Part shown: positions 10,247-19,798 of the stretch, in pieces
How positions within the stretch are numbered: position 1 is the stretch's first letter
Layout: every line of letters begins with the position of its first letter
Assembly: GCA_041984235.1 (NCBI GenBank)
Contig: JBHIYN010000016.1
Location: 62,001-126,000, forward strand
Direction of reading: 5' to 3'
DNA length: 64,000 nt
Origin: JBHIYN01 sp041984235
GTDB lineage: Bacteria > Pseudomonadota > Gammaproteobacteria > Ga0077536
Notes under the pieces: generated by a model
Database searches by the model: none
Seen by the model: only the letters and a program-made list of their open reading frames with translations
What the model was told of the DNA's origin: nothing
Program-made: the position numbers and the translations under genes

Positions 10247-11211
10247 TGGCACGCGCACGCACACGTCGCGGCGGCGCGCGCCGCCACCTGCCGCGCGGCT
10301 GGCTGCTCGAGCACGCGCGCGCCGCGCGCGAAGGCTGGAGCCATGTGCGCGACAATGCCGCCGCCGCCGCCGTCAGCGTGGCCGTGATGGCGATTGCCGT
10401 GGCGCTGCCGGCGCTGCTGTTCGCCCTGCTCGAGAGCCAGCAGTCGCTGCTCGGCGAGTGGGGCACCGAGCCCACCCTGTCGGCGTTCCTGACCGCCCCT
10501 ACCGGGCACGACGCGGCCGCGGCGCTGGCCGCGCGCTGGCGCGCCGAGGCCGACATCGCCGGCGTCGAGCTGGTCACCGCCGAGGCCGCGTTCGCCGAGC
10601 TGGCCGGCGCGGTCGGCCTCGGCAGCATGGACGGCGGTGGCGAGAATCCCCTGCCGCACGTGCTGGTGGTCACGCCGCGCGCGTCGGCCTGGGCCGATGC
10701 GGGCGGCGAGGCACTGGCCGCGCGGCTGCGCTCGGCGCCCGAGGTCGACACCGTGCTGGTCGACTTCGCCTGGGTCGAGCGGCTGCAGGCCCTCGCCGCC
10801 CTGCTCAGCCGTGCCCTGATCCTGCTGGCCGCGATCCTGGTCGCCGGCACGGTGCTGATTGTCGGCAACACCATCCGCGGCCTGGTGGTGCAGCAACGCG
10901 CGGAGATCGAGGTCCTCAAGCTGGTCGGCGCGACCGACGCCTACGTACGGCGGCCGTTTCTCTACAGCGGCGCGCTGCACGGCCTGGCGGCGGGCTGCCT
11001 CGCGCTGCTGCTGGTCGAAGGGGTGTTCCTCGCCCTGGCCGGCCCGGTGCGCGCGCTGGCCGCCACCTATCTCAGCGATTTCGTCCTCGGCGCCCCCGGC
11101 TGGCGCTTCGCCGCAGCCGTGATCGGGGTTGCCGCGGCCAGCGGCTGGGGCGGCGCCTGGCTCGGCACCGCGCGCAGCCTGCGCGCGCTGGAGGTCGGCG
11201 CGGAGGCGTGA
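10246..11211 (+). CDS. ftsX: Cell-division protein FtsX (permease-like)
   Basis: Membrane partner of FtsE. 321 aa with an Arg-rich cytoplasmic N-terminus, a first membrane segment near residues 45-65, a periplasmic loop and three C-terminal membrane segments. The C-terminal region has the FtsX/MacB-like 'EIEVLKLVGATDAYVRRPF' motif. The start overlaps the ftsE stop by one base. The N-terminus is long but the frame is continuous. Confidence 0.95.
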
Positions 11212-11243
11212 AAAACGGCCTGGGCGGGGAACCCGGCCGCCCT

Positions 11244-11270
11244 TTAGCACTCTAATCTCGAGAGTGCTAA
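11244..11270. promoter_or_regulatory. CIRCE operator (HrcA-binding site) upstream of rpoH
   Basis: A perfect CIRCE inverted repeat: arm TTAGCACTC (11244-11252), a 9-nt spacer, and arm GAGTGCTAA (11262-11270). It matches the consensus TTAGCACTC-N9-GAGTGCTAA at every arm position. It overlaps both promoter hexamers predicted for rpoH, so HrcA bound here should block RNA polymerase. The hrcA gene itself is not in the window. Confidence 0.95.
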
Positions 11271-11273
11271 AAT
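11244..11273 (+). promoter_or_regulatory. Predicted sigma-70-type promoter of rpoH
   Basis: The -35 is TTAGCA (11244-11249, 4/6) and the -10 is TAAAAT (11268-11273, 5/6), with an 18-nt spacer and an extended TGC just before the -10. Both hexamers lie inside or on the edge of the CIRCE arms. The rpoH ATG is 37 nt further on, preceded by GGGAGGA. Confidence 0.6.
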
Positions 11274-11310
11274 CGTCTCAGACGAGGCATCCGGGAGGAT
11301 CCACATCACC

Positions 11311-12180
<870 letters not shown>

Positions 12181-12205
12181 GTCGATCGAATGCCGCGCTG
12201 CGCCC

Positions 12206-12913
12206 TCAGGCGCGCGCGGCCGCTTCGACCCGCTTCAGCAAGGACATCAGGTAGAGCAGCAGGAACAGCGCGAAGTAGTACTCCTGCGGCTCGCTGTAGC
12301 GCAGCTCGTAAGGCAGGGACTGCAGACCGGCGAGGTCCTTGATGCGTTCCGGCGTACGCACCAGGATCGCGAGCACCGCGGTCGGCAGGCAGTCGAACGT
12401 CGGCCACAGCCACGTCCCCATCTGCGCAGGCTGCACCTGCGCCGGCGCGCTGATCCCGCGCAGCGGGACGATGATGCCGCCGACCAGCACCCAGATCTCG
12501 AGCAGCAGGCGTGGCTTCTGGTCGAACCAGCTGCTCACGTTGTGCAGGTTGGTTTCGTTCTGGTCGTTGATCCCGGCCAGGTAGTCCGGCGTTGCCCAGC
12601 CGAACAGGTGCTGGCCCCACGACAGCTCTTCGCCGGCGAAGTACACGCAGGCCGCCGTCATCGCCGCACTCCACAGCAGCAGCAGGCTGGTGCCGCCACC
12701 GCGCAGCGCGAGCAGCAGGCGTACGCCGTAGACCGCGCCGATAATCGCCAGCAACGGCGTGAGCAGCTCGATCAGGCCCAGCTCGCCGTCGATCCAGGCA
12801 CTGTAGGCCGCCGGATCGGCAACGCGTACCGGCAGGATGACCAGCAGCAGCAGGGGCGGAAACCACAGCCACAGCCAGCGCGGCAGGACCGCCGCAGGAC
12901 GCCGCCGCGACAT
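12206..12913 (-). CDS. Integral membrane protein of unknown function with GEELSWGQ motif
   Basis: 235 aa with about five to six hydrophobic segments. The central region holds 'FAGEELSWGQHLFGW' followed by 'INDQNETNLHNV', a conserved Glu/Asn/His-rich pair of motifs I recognise from an uncharacterised family of bacterial membrane proteins. I know of no assigned function. It lies 5 bp after ctaB, in the same direction as the oxidase-assembly genes, which suggests co-transcription. The start is the ATG at 12913 (MSRRRPAAVLPRW), giving a positive-inside N-terminus. Confidence 0.75.
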   Translation of the reverse strand: MSRRRPAAVLPRWLWLWFPPLLLLVILPVRVADPAAYSAWIDGELGLIELLTPLLAIIGAVYGVRLLLALRGGGTSLLLLWSAAMTAACVYFAGEELSWGQHLFGWATPDYLAGINDQNETNLHNVSSWFDQKPRLLLEIWVLVGGIIVPLRGISAPAQVQPAQMGTWLWPTFDCLPTAVLAILVRTPERIKDLAGLQSLPYELRYSEPQEYYFALFLLLYLMSLLKRVEAAARA

Positions 12914-12918
12914 CGGCC

Positions 12919-13836
12919 TCAGGCCAGGCCGGCGAAGGACATCAGCGCGGCCCAGTAGTGATCGAGGAAGAACACCGCGAACAGGCCGGTGAGGTAGATG
13001 ATCGAGTAGCGGAAGGTGGCGAAGGCCAGCGCGTCGTCGTGGTCGAACTGCATGCGCACCGCGTAGTAGAGGAAGATCGCGTCCAGCACCAGCGCGCCGG
13101 CGAGGTAGACCACGCCGCTCATGAAGGTCACGTAGGGCAGCAGCGTGGCGACCACCAGGATCAGCGTGTAGAGCAGGATCTGCTGGCGCGTGAAATCGAC
13201 GCCGTGGGTGATCGGCAGCATCGGGATGGCCGCCTTGGCGTAGTCCTCGCGGCGATAGATGGCGAGCGCCCAGAAATGCGGCGGGGTCCAGGCGAAGATG
13301 ATCAGGAACAGCAGCAGGGCATGCGGGTCCACGCTGCCGGTAACCGCGGTCCAGCCGAGCACCGGCGGCGCCGCACCGGCGGCACCGCCGATGACGATGT
13401 TCTGCGGTGTCGCGTACTTCAGGTACATGGTGTAGATCACGGCGTAGCCGATCAGCGAGGCGAAGGTCAGCACCGCGGTCAGCACGTTGACGAAGGCGAC
13501 CAGCAGGTACATCGAGATCGCGCCGATGAACAGCGCGAAGGCCAGCGCCTGCGCGCGATGCAGGCCACCCTGCGGCAGCGGCCGGTTCTGCGTGCGCGCC
13601 ATCAGGGCGTCGATGCGGTACTCGGCGACGTGGTTGATGGCGGCGGCCGAGGCCGCGGCCAGGGCGATGCCGACGGTCGCCGGCACGAACACCGCCAGCG
13701 GCACCGTGCCCGGCGTGGCGAGGAACATGCCGATCACCGCGGTGAACACGATCAGCCCGACCACGCGCGGCTTGCACAGCTCGGCGTAGTCGCGCCAGTG
13801 CCCGATCGCGGAGGGAACCAGGGTGTTGCTCGTCAT
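12919..13836 (-). CDS. ctaB: Protoheme IX farnesyltransferase (heme O synthase)
   Basis: UbiA-family prenyltransferase that converts heme B to heme O, the precursor of the heme A used by the oxidase encoded nearby. 305 aa with about nine membrane segments. The prenyl-diphosphate motif region includes 'NHVAEYRIDALMARTQNRP', and a second motif includes 'YRREDYAKAAIPMLP'. The start at 13836 overlaps the ctaA stop (ATGA). Confidence 0.96.
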   Translation of the reverse strand: MTSNTLVPSAIGHWRDYAELCKPRVVGLIVFTAVIGMFLATPGTVPLAVFVPATVGIALAAASAAAINHVAEYRIDALMARTQNRPLPQGGLHRAQALAFALFIGAISMYLLVAFVNVLTAVLTFASLIGYAVIYTMYLKYATPQNIVIGGAAGAAPPVLGWTAVTGSVDPHALLLFLIIFAWTPPHFWALAIYRREDYAKAAIPMLPITHGVDFTRQQILLYTLILVVATLLPYVTFMSGVVYLAGALVLDAIFLYYAVRMQFDHDDALAFATFRYSIIYLTGLFAVFFLDHYWAALMSFAGLA

Positions 13837-14834
13837 CGTGTCTCGGGACTGGTGGTTGTCGGGCGGGTCGCGTGGACCAGGGTCATCGACGTCAGCAGCA
13901 GTAACGCGGCGCCGGCGTTGTGTGCGACCGCGACCGCCAGCGGCAGGCCGCCGAGCACGTTGCTGATACCGAGCACGAGCTGCGTCGAGAGGACCGCGAG
14001 TATACACCAGCCGGAAATACGCAAACGGCGCTCGCCGGCGCGCACGGCGGCGATCGCCAGTGCTGCCAGGACCAGCGCGGTGAGCAGGGCGCCGAGCCGA
14101 TGTGCCATGTGGATGGCGGTGCGCGCGGGGGTCTCCAGCACGCCGAATTCGTAGTTGACGCCGAGCCCGCGCCACAGCACGAAGGCCTCGCCGAAGTCGG
14201 TGTCGGGCCACCAGCGGCCGTGGCAGGTGGGAAAATCGGTACACGCCAGCGCCGCGTAATTGGTGCTGGTCCAGCCGCCGAGGAAGATCTGACCCGCCAG
14301 CACCGCCAGCGCCAGCCAGGCCGCGCGGTGCAGGCGCGGGTGCGGCCGTTGCCCCGGGGCAGTCTCCAGGCCCAGCAGGTTCCACCACAGCAGCGCCAGG
14401 GTCGCCAGGCCACCGAGCAGGTGCGCGGAGACCACCAGCGGCTTGAGCAGCCAGGTCACCGTCCACATGCCGAGCACGCCCTGGAACACGACCAGTGGGA
14501 CCAGCACGTAGACCACCCGGCTCGCACCGCCGCGTGCCCGCGTGCGCCAGGCGGCGAGCGCCAGCACCACGATGCCGAGGCCCAGCGTGCTGGCGAGATA
14601 GCGGTGGATCATCTCGCGCCAGGCCTTGCCGCTCTCCAGCGGGCGTGCCGCCCAGTCCGGGTCTTCCAGGTGCACGGCCTCGCTGCCGGCCGGCACGGTG
14701 AGGCGGCCGTAGCAGCCGGGCCAGTCGGGACAGCCGAGCCCGGCATCGGTCAGGCGCACGTAGGCACCGAACACGATCACGGTCAGGGCCAGCAACGGCA
14801 GCAGCCAGCTGAGGACACGGATCAGGCGCGGCAT
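13833..14834 (-). CDS. ctaA: Heme A synthase (COX15/CtaA)
   Basis: Membrane enzyme that oxidises heme O to heme A. 333 aa with about eight membrane segments. The N-terminal signature is 'GAYVRLTDAGLGCPDWPGC'. His residues expected to bind heme occur in 'REMIHRYLAS', 'AHLLGGLA', 'IHMAHRLGALL' and 'VAHNAGAALLL'. I chose the ATG at 14834 (MPRLIRVLSW), which precedes the first membrane segment directly. Confidence 0.95.
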   Translation of the reverse strand: MPRLIRVLSWLLPLLALTVIVFGAYVRLTDAGLGCPDWPGCYGRLTVPAGSEAVHLEDPDWAARPLESGKAWREMIHRYLASTLGLGIVVLALAAWRTRARGGASRVVYVLVPLVVFQGVLGMWTVTWLLKPLVVSAHLLGGLATLALLWWNLLGLETAPGQRPHPRLHRAAWLALAVLAGQIFLGGWTSTNYAALACTDFPTCHGRWWPDTDFGEAFVLWRGLGVNYEFGVLETPARTAIHMAHRLGALLTALVLAALAIAAVRAGERRLRISGWCILAVLSTQLVLGISNVLGGLPLAVAVAHNAGAALLLLTSMTLVHATRPTTTSPETR

Positions 14835-14865
14835 GTCGTCCGGTCCAGGGCCGCGTGCGCGCGGC

Positions 14866-15438
14866 TCATTTGATCTTGGACGCGCGCAGCAGGCGCTTGA
14901 GGTCGCGCTTGATGTCGCCGGGCTCGCCGGCATCCGCGAAGTGCATCATCACCTGGCCGCGCCAGTCGAGGAACACGACGCCCTGCTCCGCGCCATCGGA
15001 CGCGCCGCCGGCGGCCACCGCAGCGGCGAGTCGGGCGCGCGCGGCAGGGTCGACGATCACACGGTGTGCAGCCCCGCCGGGTGCGTCCACCACGGCCGCG
15101 ATGCGCACGCGGGTACCGTCGTGTCCGAGCACGCTGCGGATGGTCTCGAGCGTACCGACGGCTCGCTCGCACGCTTCGGCGCACGGGCCTGGCCCGTAAT
15201 GGATCATGGCCCACTCTCCCGGCGCCAGCGGAATCGCCGCCAGAGCGGCCGTCACCGGGTCGGCGTTGACGTCCAGCGGCGGCTCGATCAGCGTGCCGCG
15301 GTTGAGCAGGCTGCCGCCGCCGGGCGGGCTGACCAGCGCGAGCCAGCTCGCGACCAGGATCGGAACGACGAACAGCGCCACCACCAGGGCGACGGTGTAG
15401 CGCGGCGCGAGGCCCTTGCGTTTTTCGACTTCGGTCAT
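14866..15438 (-). CDS. Membrane-anchored CxxxC protein of the cytochrome oxidase assembly cluster
   Basis: 190 aa with one N-terminal membrane anchor (residues 14-36) and an extracytoplasmic domain. 'GPCAEACERAVGTLETIRS' contains a CxxxC pair like the copper-binding motif of SCO/thioredoxin-fold proteins, and 'QGVVFLDWRGQVMMHFAD' resembles the end of that fold. The position between the SURF1 and ctaA genes (4-bp overlap with SURF1) fits a role in oxidase maturation. It is shorter and more divergent than true SCO1, so copper delivery is only an inference. Confidence 0.7.
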   Translation of the reverse strand: MTEVEKRKGLAPRYTVALVVALFVVPILVASWLALVSPPGGGSLLNRGTLIEPPLDVNADPVTAALAAIPLAPGEWAMIHYGPGPCAEACERAVGTLETIRSVLGHDGTRVRIAAVVDAPGGAAHRVIVDPAARARLAAAVAAGGASDGAEQGVVFLDWRGQVMMHFADAGEPGDIKRDLKRLLRASKIK

Positions 15439-16151
15439 GGCAGTGGCTTCTTACGCCGCAGGTTCCAGCCCCCGATCAGCGCCAGCACGGTTGCCATCGC
15501 GAACCATTGCACGGCGTAGGCGGTGTGCTTGGCCGAGCCGTCGCCCGGCAGCGGCCAGTCGGTCGCGAGCGCGCCCAGTGCACCCGCATCGAGGTAGACC
15601 ACCACCGGTGCCGGCTCGGCGCCGAGCAGCGGGGCCAGCCCGTCGAGCATCACGCGCTGTACGCGCAGCACGCGCGGGGACAGCCATTCGGCCTCCTCGG
15701 CATGCTCGGCCAGCGTGATGCCGACCACCGGCTCGTCGCCGAGGAAGCCGGTCAGCGTGGTCGGATCGGCCGGTGCAATAGCGTCCGGAACGGTCTCGCG
15801 CGTGGGTGGCATGGGGATCCAGCCGCGGTTGACCATCACCATGCGGCCACCCTCGGTCACGAACGGTGACAGGACCTCGTAGCCGGCACGGCCGGCGCGG
15901 GTGCGGTTGTCGAGCAGGACGTCGAACTCCTGGTAGTGGCCACTGACGGTCACGCGCCGCCAGCGGAATGCCTCGGCGAGCTCGTCGCCGGCCAGCGAGT
16001 CGAAGGCCACCGGACGCGCCGCCATGCGCTCGGCGAAGGCGGTGTAGCGCGCGTGCTTCTGCGCGGCGCGGTCGAGCTGCCAGAAACCGAGGCGGACAAG
16101 CCCCGCGCAGGCCGCGATCAGCAGCACGGCGAGGATCAGGCGCGTGCGCAT
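15435..16151 (-). CDS. SURF1 family cytochrome oxidase assembly protein
   Basis: 238 aa with one membrane segment at each end and a periplasmic domain between, the SURF1 layout. 'GFWQLDRAAQK' near the N-terminus and 'RGWIPMPPTRE' in the middle are family signatures. SURF1 helps insert heme A into oxidase subunit I. Upstream, divergently, is the small DUF2909-like gene. Confidence 0.92.
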   Translation of the reverse strand: MRTRLILAVLLIAACAGLVRLGFWQLDRAAQKHARYTAFAERMAARPVAFDSLAGDELAEAFRWRRVTVSGHYQEFDVLLDNRTRAGRAGYEVLSPFVTEGGRMVMVNRGWIPMPPTRETVPDAIAPADPTTLTGFLGDEPVVGITLAEHAEEAEWLSPRVLRVQRVMLDGLAPLLGAEPAPVVVYLDAGALGALATDWPLPGDGSAKHTAYAVQWFAMATVLALIGGWNLRRKKPLP

Positions 16152-16224
16152 CGTGATTGTGGTCGCGGGAACGAATCCCGATAATGACCGTCACACTTCA
16201 TCAAGCCCACTCCGTCCCGCTGTC

Positions 16225-16440
16225 ATGGCAGATACCCCGTTCATCAAGGCGCTGGTCATCGCGATCTTCATCGCGATCCTGGTCTCGCTCGCCGCGGCCG
16301 GCCTCAACCTGTTCCGTGACAAGGATCCTTCCGGCGAAGCGACCGTGCGCGCGCTGACCTGGCGCGTCGGACTGTCGATCGGCCTGGTCGCCATGCTCGG
16401 CATCCTCTACGCGCTGGGCATCATCACCCCCAACGCCTGA
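16225..16440 (+). CDS. Small twin-transmembrane protein (DUF2909-like)
   Basis: 71 aa with two hydrophobic helices separated by 'NLFRDKDPSGEATVRALTWR'. This is typical of the small twin-transmembrane proteins commonly encoded inside gammaproteobacterial cytochrome oxidase clusters. It lies on the opposite strand to its neighbours. The ATG at 16225 starts just before the first helix. Function unknown. Confidence 0.8.
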   Translation: MADTPFIKALVIAIFIAILVSLAAAGLNLFRDKDPSGEATVRALTWRVGLSIGLVAMLGILYALGIITPNA

Positions 16441-16456
16441 GCGCCGCGCCCCGCGG

Positions 16457-16484
16457 AAAAAAGAAGCGCCACTCGAAGTGGCGC
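16457..16484 (-). terminator. Rho-independent terminator after ctaE
   Basis: Stem GCGCCACT / AGTGGCGC (16466-16473 and 16477-16484) with a 3-nt loop. Read on the minus strand it is followed by TTCTTTTTT (16457-16465). It lies 23 bp beyond the ctaE stop, at the end of the oxidase operon. There is no T-run on the plus side, so it is probably one-directional. Confidence 0.85.
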
Positions 16485-16507
16485 CTCGCGTGAACGGCGC
16501 GTGCCGT

Positions 16508-17383
16508 CTACAGCCAGTAGACGAAGATGAACAGGCCGATCCAGACCACGTCCACGAAGTGCCAGTACCAGGCCACGGCCTCGAAGCCGAAGTGGTGCTT
16601 GGCGGTGAAGTGGCCGCTGATCGAACGCCCCAGGATCACCGCGAGCATGATCGTGCCCATGGTGACGTGGAAGCCGTGGAAGCCGGTCAGCATGAAGAAG
16701 GTCGCGCCGTAGATACCCGAGTTCAGGGTGAGGCCGAGCTCGTGGTAGGCATGGCCGTACTCCTCGGCCTGCATGAAGACGAACAGCGCGCCGAGTGCGA
16801 CGGTCGCTGCGAGGCCCAGGATGAGCTGCTGCCGGCTGCCCTTCTTGAGGCCCCAGTGCGCCCAGGTCACGGTGCCGCCCGAGGTGAGCAGGATGACCGT
16901 GTTCCAGAACGGCACGCCCCACGCGCCGATGGTTTCCTTGAAGTGGGTGAAGCCATAGGCCGAGGGCGATTCCAGCAGTGGCCACGCGGCGACGAAATCC
17001 GGCCACAGGAACTGGTTGGTGGCCGCGCCCGAGCCCTCGCCGCCGAGCCACGGCACCGAGTAGATGCGCGCGTAGTAGAGCGCGCCGAAGAAGGCGGCGA
17101 AGAACATCACCTCGGAGAAGATGAACCAGGCCATGCCCATGCGGAAGCTGACGTCGACCTGGTCGTTGTAATAGCCGCCCTCGCTCTCCTTGATGACGAC
17201 GCCGAACCAGCCGAACAGCATGAACACGAAGAGCAGGAAGCCGACGCCCAGGATGGTCGGGCCGATACTGCCGCCGTTCAGCGTGGTGGCGCCACCGACG
17301 AACATCGTGAAGATCGCCACGGTGGCGATGATCGGCCAGCGGCTTGGTTCGGGGACGTAGTATTCGGAATGTGCTTCAGCCAT
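16508..17383 (-). CDS. ctaE: Cytochrome c oxidase subunit III
   Basis: Seven-helix membrane subunit of the aa3-type oxidase. 291 aa. The N-terminal 'YYVPEPSRWP', then 'GMAWFIFSEVMFFAAFFGAL', and the C-terminal 'HFVDVVWIGLFIFVYWL' are typical. It is the last structural gene of the ctaC-ctaD-small protein-ctaG-ctaE series and is followed by a terminator. Confidence 0.97.
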   Translation of the reverse strand: MAEAHSEYYVPEPSRWPIIATVAIFTMFVGGATTLNGGSIGPTILGVGFLLFVFMLFGWFGVVIKESEGGYYNDQVDVSFRMGMAWFIFSEVMFFAAFFGALYYARIYSVPWLGGEGSGAATNQFLWPDFVAAWPLLESPSAYGFTHFKETIGAWGVPFWNTVILLTSGGTVTWAHWGLKKGSRQQLILGLAATVALGALFVFMQAEEYGHAYHELGLTLNSGIYGATFFMLTGFHGFHVTMGTIMLAVILGRSISGHFTAKHHFGFEAVAWYWHFVDVVWIGLFIFVYWL

Positions 17384-17419
17384 GGTTTGAGCTTCCCGGT
17401 TGAGAGAATGGCGCCGGCG

Positions 17420-17998
17420 TCAGGAATGCGGGCGCGTGCCCGCGCTGCCGTCGCGCGACGTCGTGGTCTGTGATTCGAAGAAGGTGTAGGCGAGTGTCAG
17501 TACGGTGACGTTCGCCGGCAGCTTCGGGTCGACCACGAAGCGGACCGGCATGGTGCGGGCCTCGCCCGCGGCGAGTGACTGCTGGGTAAAGCAGAAACAT
17601 TCGGTCTTGCTGAAGTAACGCGCCGCCGCGTTCGGCGCCACGCTCGGCACCGCGTTGCCGGTGATCGGCCACTGCGCGGTGTTGACGGCCTCGAACTCGA
17701 CCACGGTCTCGGCGCCGGGGTGCACCTGCACCTTGTTCACCAGAGGCCGGAATTCCCACGGCATGCCGGCGTTGACGCTGGTCACGAACTCGACCGTCAC
17801 CGTGCGTGATTCGTCGACCGTGGTCTGCGTCGCCTGCTCCGCGCTCAGCCGCCCGGTCTTGCCGTTCAGCCCGGTGATCTCGCAGAACACGTCGTACAGC
17901 GGAACCAGCGCGTAGCCGAAGCCGAACATCACCACCGTCGCGAGCAACAGCCGCGTGACCGTGCGGCGATTGGCGCGCTTCAGATCGTCGCTGCCCAC
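17420..17998 (-). CDS. ctaG: Cytochrome c oxidase assembly protein CtaG/Cox11
   Basis: Copper chaperone that builds the CuB site of subunit I. 192 aa: one N-terminal membrane helix, then a periplasmic immunoglobulin-like domain with the copper motif 'SKTECFCFTQQSL' (CFCF) and 'NTAQWPITGNAVPSVAP'. It lies between the 40-aa protein and ctaE. Confidence 0.96.
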   Translation of the reverse strand: MGSDDLKRANRRTVTRLLLATVVMFGFGYALVPLYDVFCEITGLNGKTGRLSAEQATQTTVDESRTVTVEFVTSVNAGMPWEFRPLVNKVQVHPGAETVVEFEAVNTAQWPITGNAVPSVAPNAAARYFSKTECFCFTQQSLAAGEARTMPVRFVVDPKLPANVTVLTLAYTFFESQTTTSRDGSAGTRPHS

Positions 17999-18002
17999 GG
18001 CG

Positions 18003-18125
18003 TCAGATCCTCGACAGGATGCCCCAGGCGTAGATCGCCACCGCGACCGCCGCCAGGATCAGGGCCGTGCGCACGGCGGCCCGCTTGCGGGCCGCCATGT
18101 CCGGCGGCGTCTGCTCGGTCGCCAT
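18003..18125 (-). CDS. Cytochrome oxidase small assembly protein (40 aa)
   Basis: A 40-aa protein, MATEQTPPDMAARKR followed by a single hydrophobic helix (TALILAAVAVAIYAW). Its place between ctaD and ctaG and its N-polar, one-helix form match the small proteins often annotated as cytochrome oxidase small assembly protein. The ATG at 18125 is 7 bp after the ctaD stop. Earlier in-frame starts would run into ctaD and give an Arg-rich non-native tail. Confidence 0.7.
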   Translation of the reverse strand: MATEQTPPDMAARKRAAVRTALILAAVAVAIYAWGILSRI

Positions 18126-18132
18126 CACCGGA

Positions 18133-19731
18133 TCAGCGCATGCCGCCGACGATGGTCGCCGGGTCCGGCGGGGTGTTGAAGCTGTGGTACGGCGGCGGCG
18201 AGGACAGCGTCCACTCGAGACCGTGCGCGCCTTCCCAGACCTGGTCGCTGGCCTTGGCGCCGCCACGGGCGCACTTGACGATGACGACCACGAACAGCAA
18301 TTGCGACAGGCCGAACACGAAGCCGCCGATGCTCGAGATCACGTTGAAGTCGGTGAACTGCACGGCATAGTCGGGGATACGCCGCGGCATGCCGGCGAGA
18401 CCGAGGAAGTGCTGCGGGAAGAACAGGACGTTGACCGAGATGGTCGACAGCCAGAAGTGCCACTTGCCGAGCGTCTCGTCGTACATGTAGCCGGTCCACT
18501 TCGGCAGCCAGAAATAGGTCCCGGCCATGATCGCGTAGATCGCGCCGGTCACCAGCACGTAGTGGAAGTGCGCGACCACGAAGTAGGTGTCGTGGTACTG
18601 GAAGTCGACCGGGGTCACCCCCAGCATGAGGCCGGAGAAACCGCCGATGGTGAACAGCACCACGAAGGCCAGCGCGAACAGCATCGGCACCTCGAAGGTC
18701 ATCGAGCTCTGCCACATGGTCGCCACCCAGTTGAACACCTTGACGCCGGTCGGCACCGCGATCAGCACGGTGGTGTACATGAAGAACAGCTCGCCGGCGA
18801 GCGGCATGCCGACGGTGAACATGTGGTGCGCCCACACGATGAACGAGAGGAAGGCGATCGCCGCCGTGGCGTAGACCATGGAGGCATAGCCGAACAGCGG
18901 CTTGCGCGCGAAGGTCGGGATGATCGCGGACGCGATACCGAACGCCGGCAGGATCAGGATGTAGACCTCGGGGTGGCCGAAGAACCAGAAGATGTGCTGG
19001 AACATGACCGGGTCGCCGCCGCCCGCCGCGCTGAAGAACGCGGTGCCGAAGAACTTGTCGGTCAGCAGCATGGTGACCGCGCCCGCCAGCACCGGGATCG
19101 AGGCGATGAGCAGGAAGGCGGTGATGATCCAGGCCCACACGAACAGCGGCAGCTTGAGCAGCGTCATGCCCGGCGCGCGCATGTTGAACACCGTGGCGAT
19201 GATGTTGATGGCGCCGGCGATCGAGGACGCGCCCATGAAGTGCACGGCGAAGATCAGGAACGGAAAGGCGTCGCCGGTCTGCAGCACCAGCGGCGGGTAC
19301 ATGGTCCAGCCGCCGGCGGGCGCGCCGCCCGGCATGAACAGGGTCGCGAGCAGCAGGGTGAAGGCGAACGGCAGGATCCAGAAGCTCCAGTTGTTGAGCC
19401 GCGGCAGCGCCATGTCGGGGGCGCCGATCATCATCGGGATCATCCAGTTGGCGAATCCCGTCCAGGCCGGCATGACCGCGCCGAAGATCATGATCAGCGC
19501 ATGCATGGTGGTCATGGAGTTGAAGAACTGCGGATCGACGAACTGCAGCCCGGGCTGGAACAGCTCGAGGCGGATGATCATGGCCATCGCGCCGCCGATG
19601 AAGAACATCACCAGGGCGAAGATCAGGTACATCGTGCCGATGTCCTTGTGGTTGGTCGTCGTCAGCCAGCGCATGATGCCGGCCGGGTGATGGTCGTGGT
19701 GCTCGTCGTGGTGGGTCGCTGCCTCACTCAT
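18133..19731 (-). CDS. ctaD: Cytochrome c oxidase subunit I
   Basis: Catalytic subunit holding heme a, heme a3 and CuB. 532 aa with 12 membrane helices. 'MTTMHALIMIFGAVMP' contains a heme a ligand, 'FWFFGHPEVYILILPAFG' contains the His-Tyr cross-link region, 'VWAHHMFTVGM' gives the CuB His pair and 'VAHFHYVLVTGAIYAIM' gives the heme ligands. The N-terminus is unusually His/Glu-rich ('THHDEHHDHHPAG'). Confidence 0.98.
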   Translation of the reverse strand: MSEAATHHDEHHDHHPAGIMRWLTTTNHKDIGTMYLIFALVMFFIGGAMAMIIRLELFQPGLQFVDPQFFNSMTTMHALIMIFGAVMPAWTGFANWMIPMMIGAPDMALPRLNNWSFWILPFAFTLLLATLFMPGGAPAGGWTMYPPLVLQTGDAFPFLIFAVHFMGASSIAGAINIIATVFNMRAPGMTLLKLPLFVWAWIITAFLLIASIPVLAGAVTMLLTDKFFGTAFFSAAGGGDPVMFQHIFWFFGHPEVYILILPAFGIASAIIPTFARKPLFGYASMVYATAAIAFLSFIVWAHHMFTVGMPLAGELFFMYTTVLIAVPTGVKVFNWVATMWQSSMTFEVPMLFALAFVVLFTIGGFSGLMLGVTPVDFQYHDTYFVVAHFHYVLVTGAIYAIMAGTYFWLPKWTGYMYDETLGKWHFWLSTISVNVLFFPQHFLGLAGMPRRIPDYAVQFTDFNVISSIGGFVFGLSQLLFVVVIVKCARGGAKASDQVWEGAHGLEWTLSSPPPYHSFNTPPDPATIVGGMR

Positions 19732-19798
19732 GGTGTGTGACCTCTGAGTCTGCTGATTCTTTGATACGGTGTACGGGTGACGGCGCGCTGGCGGCCGC

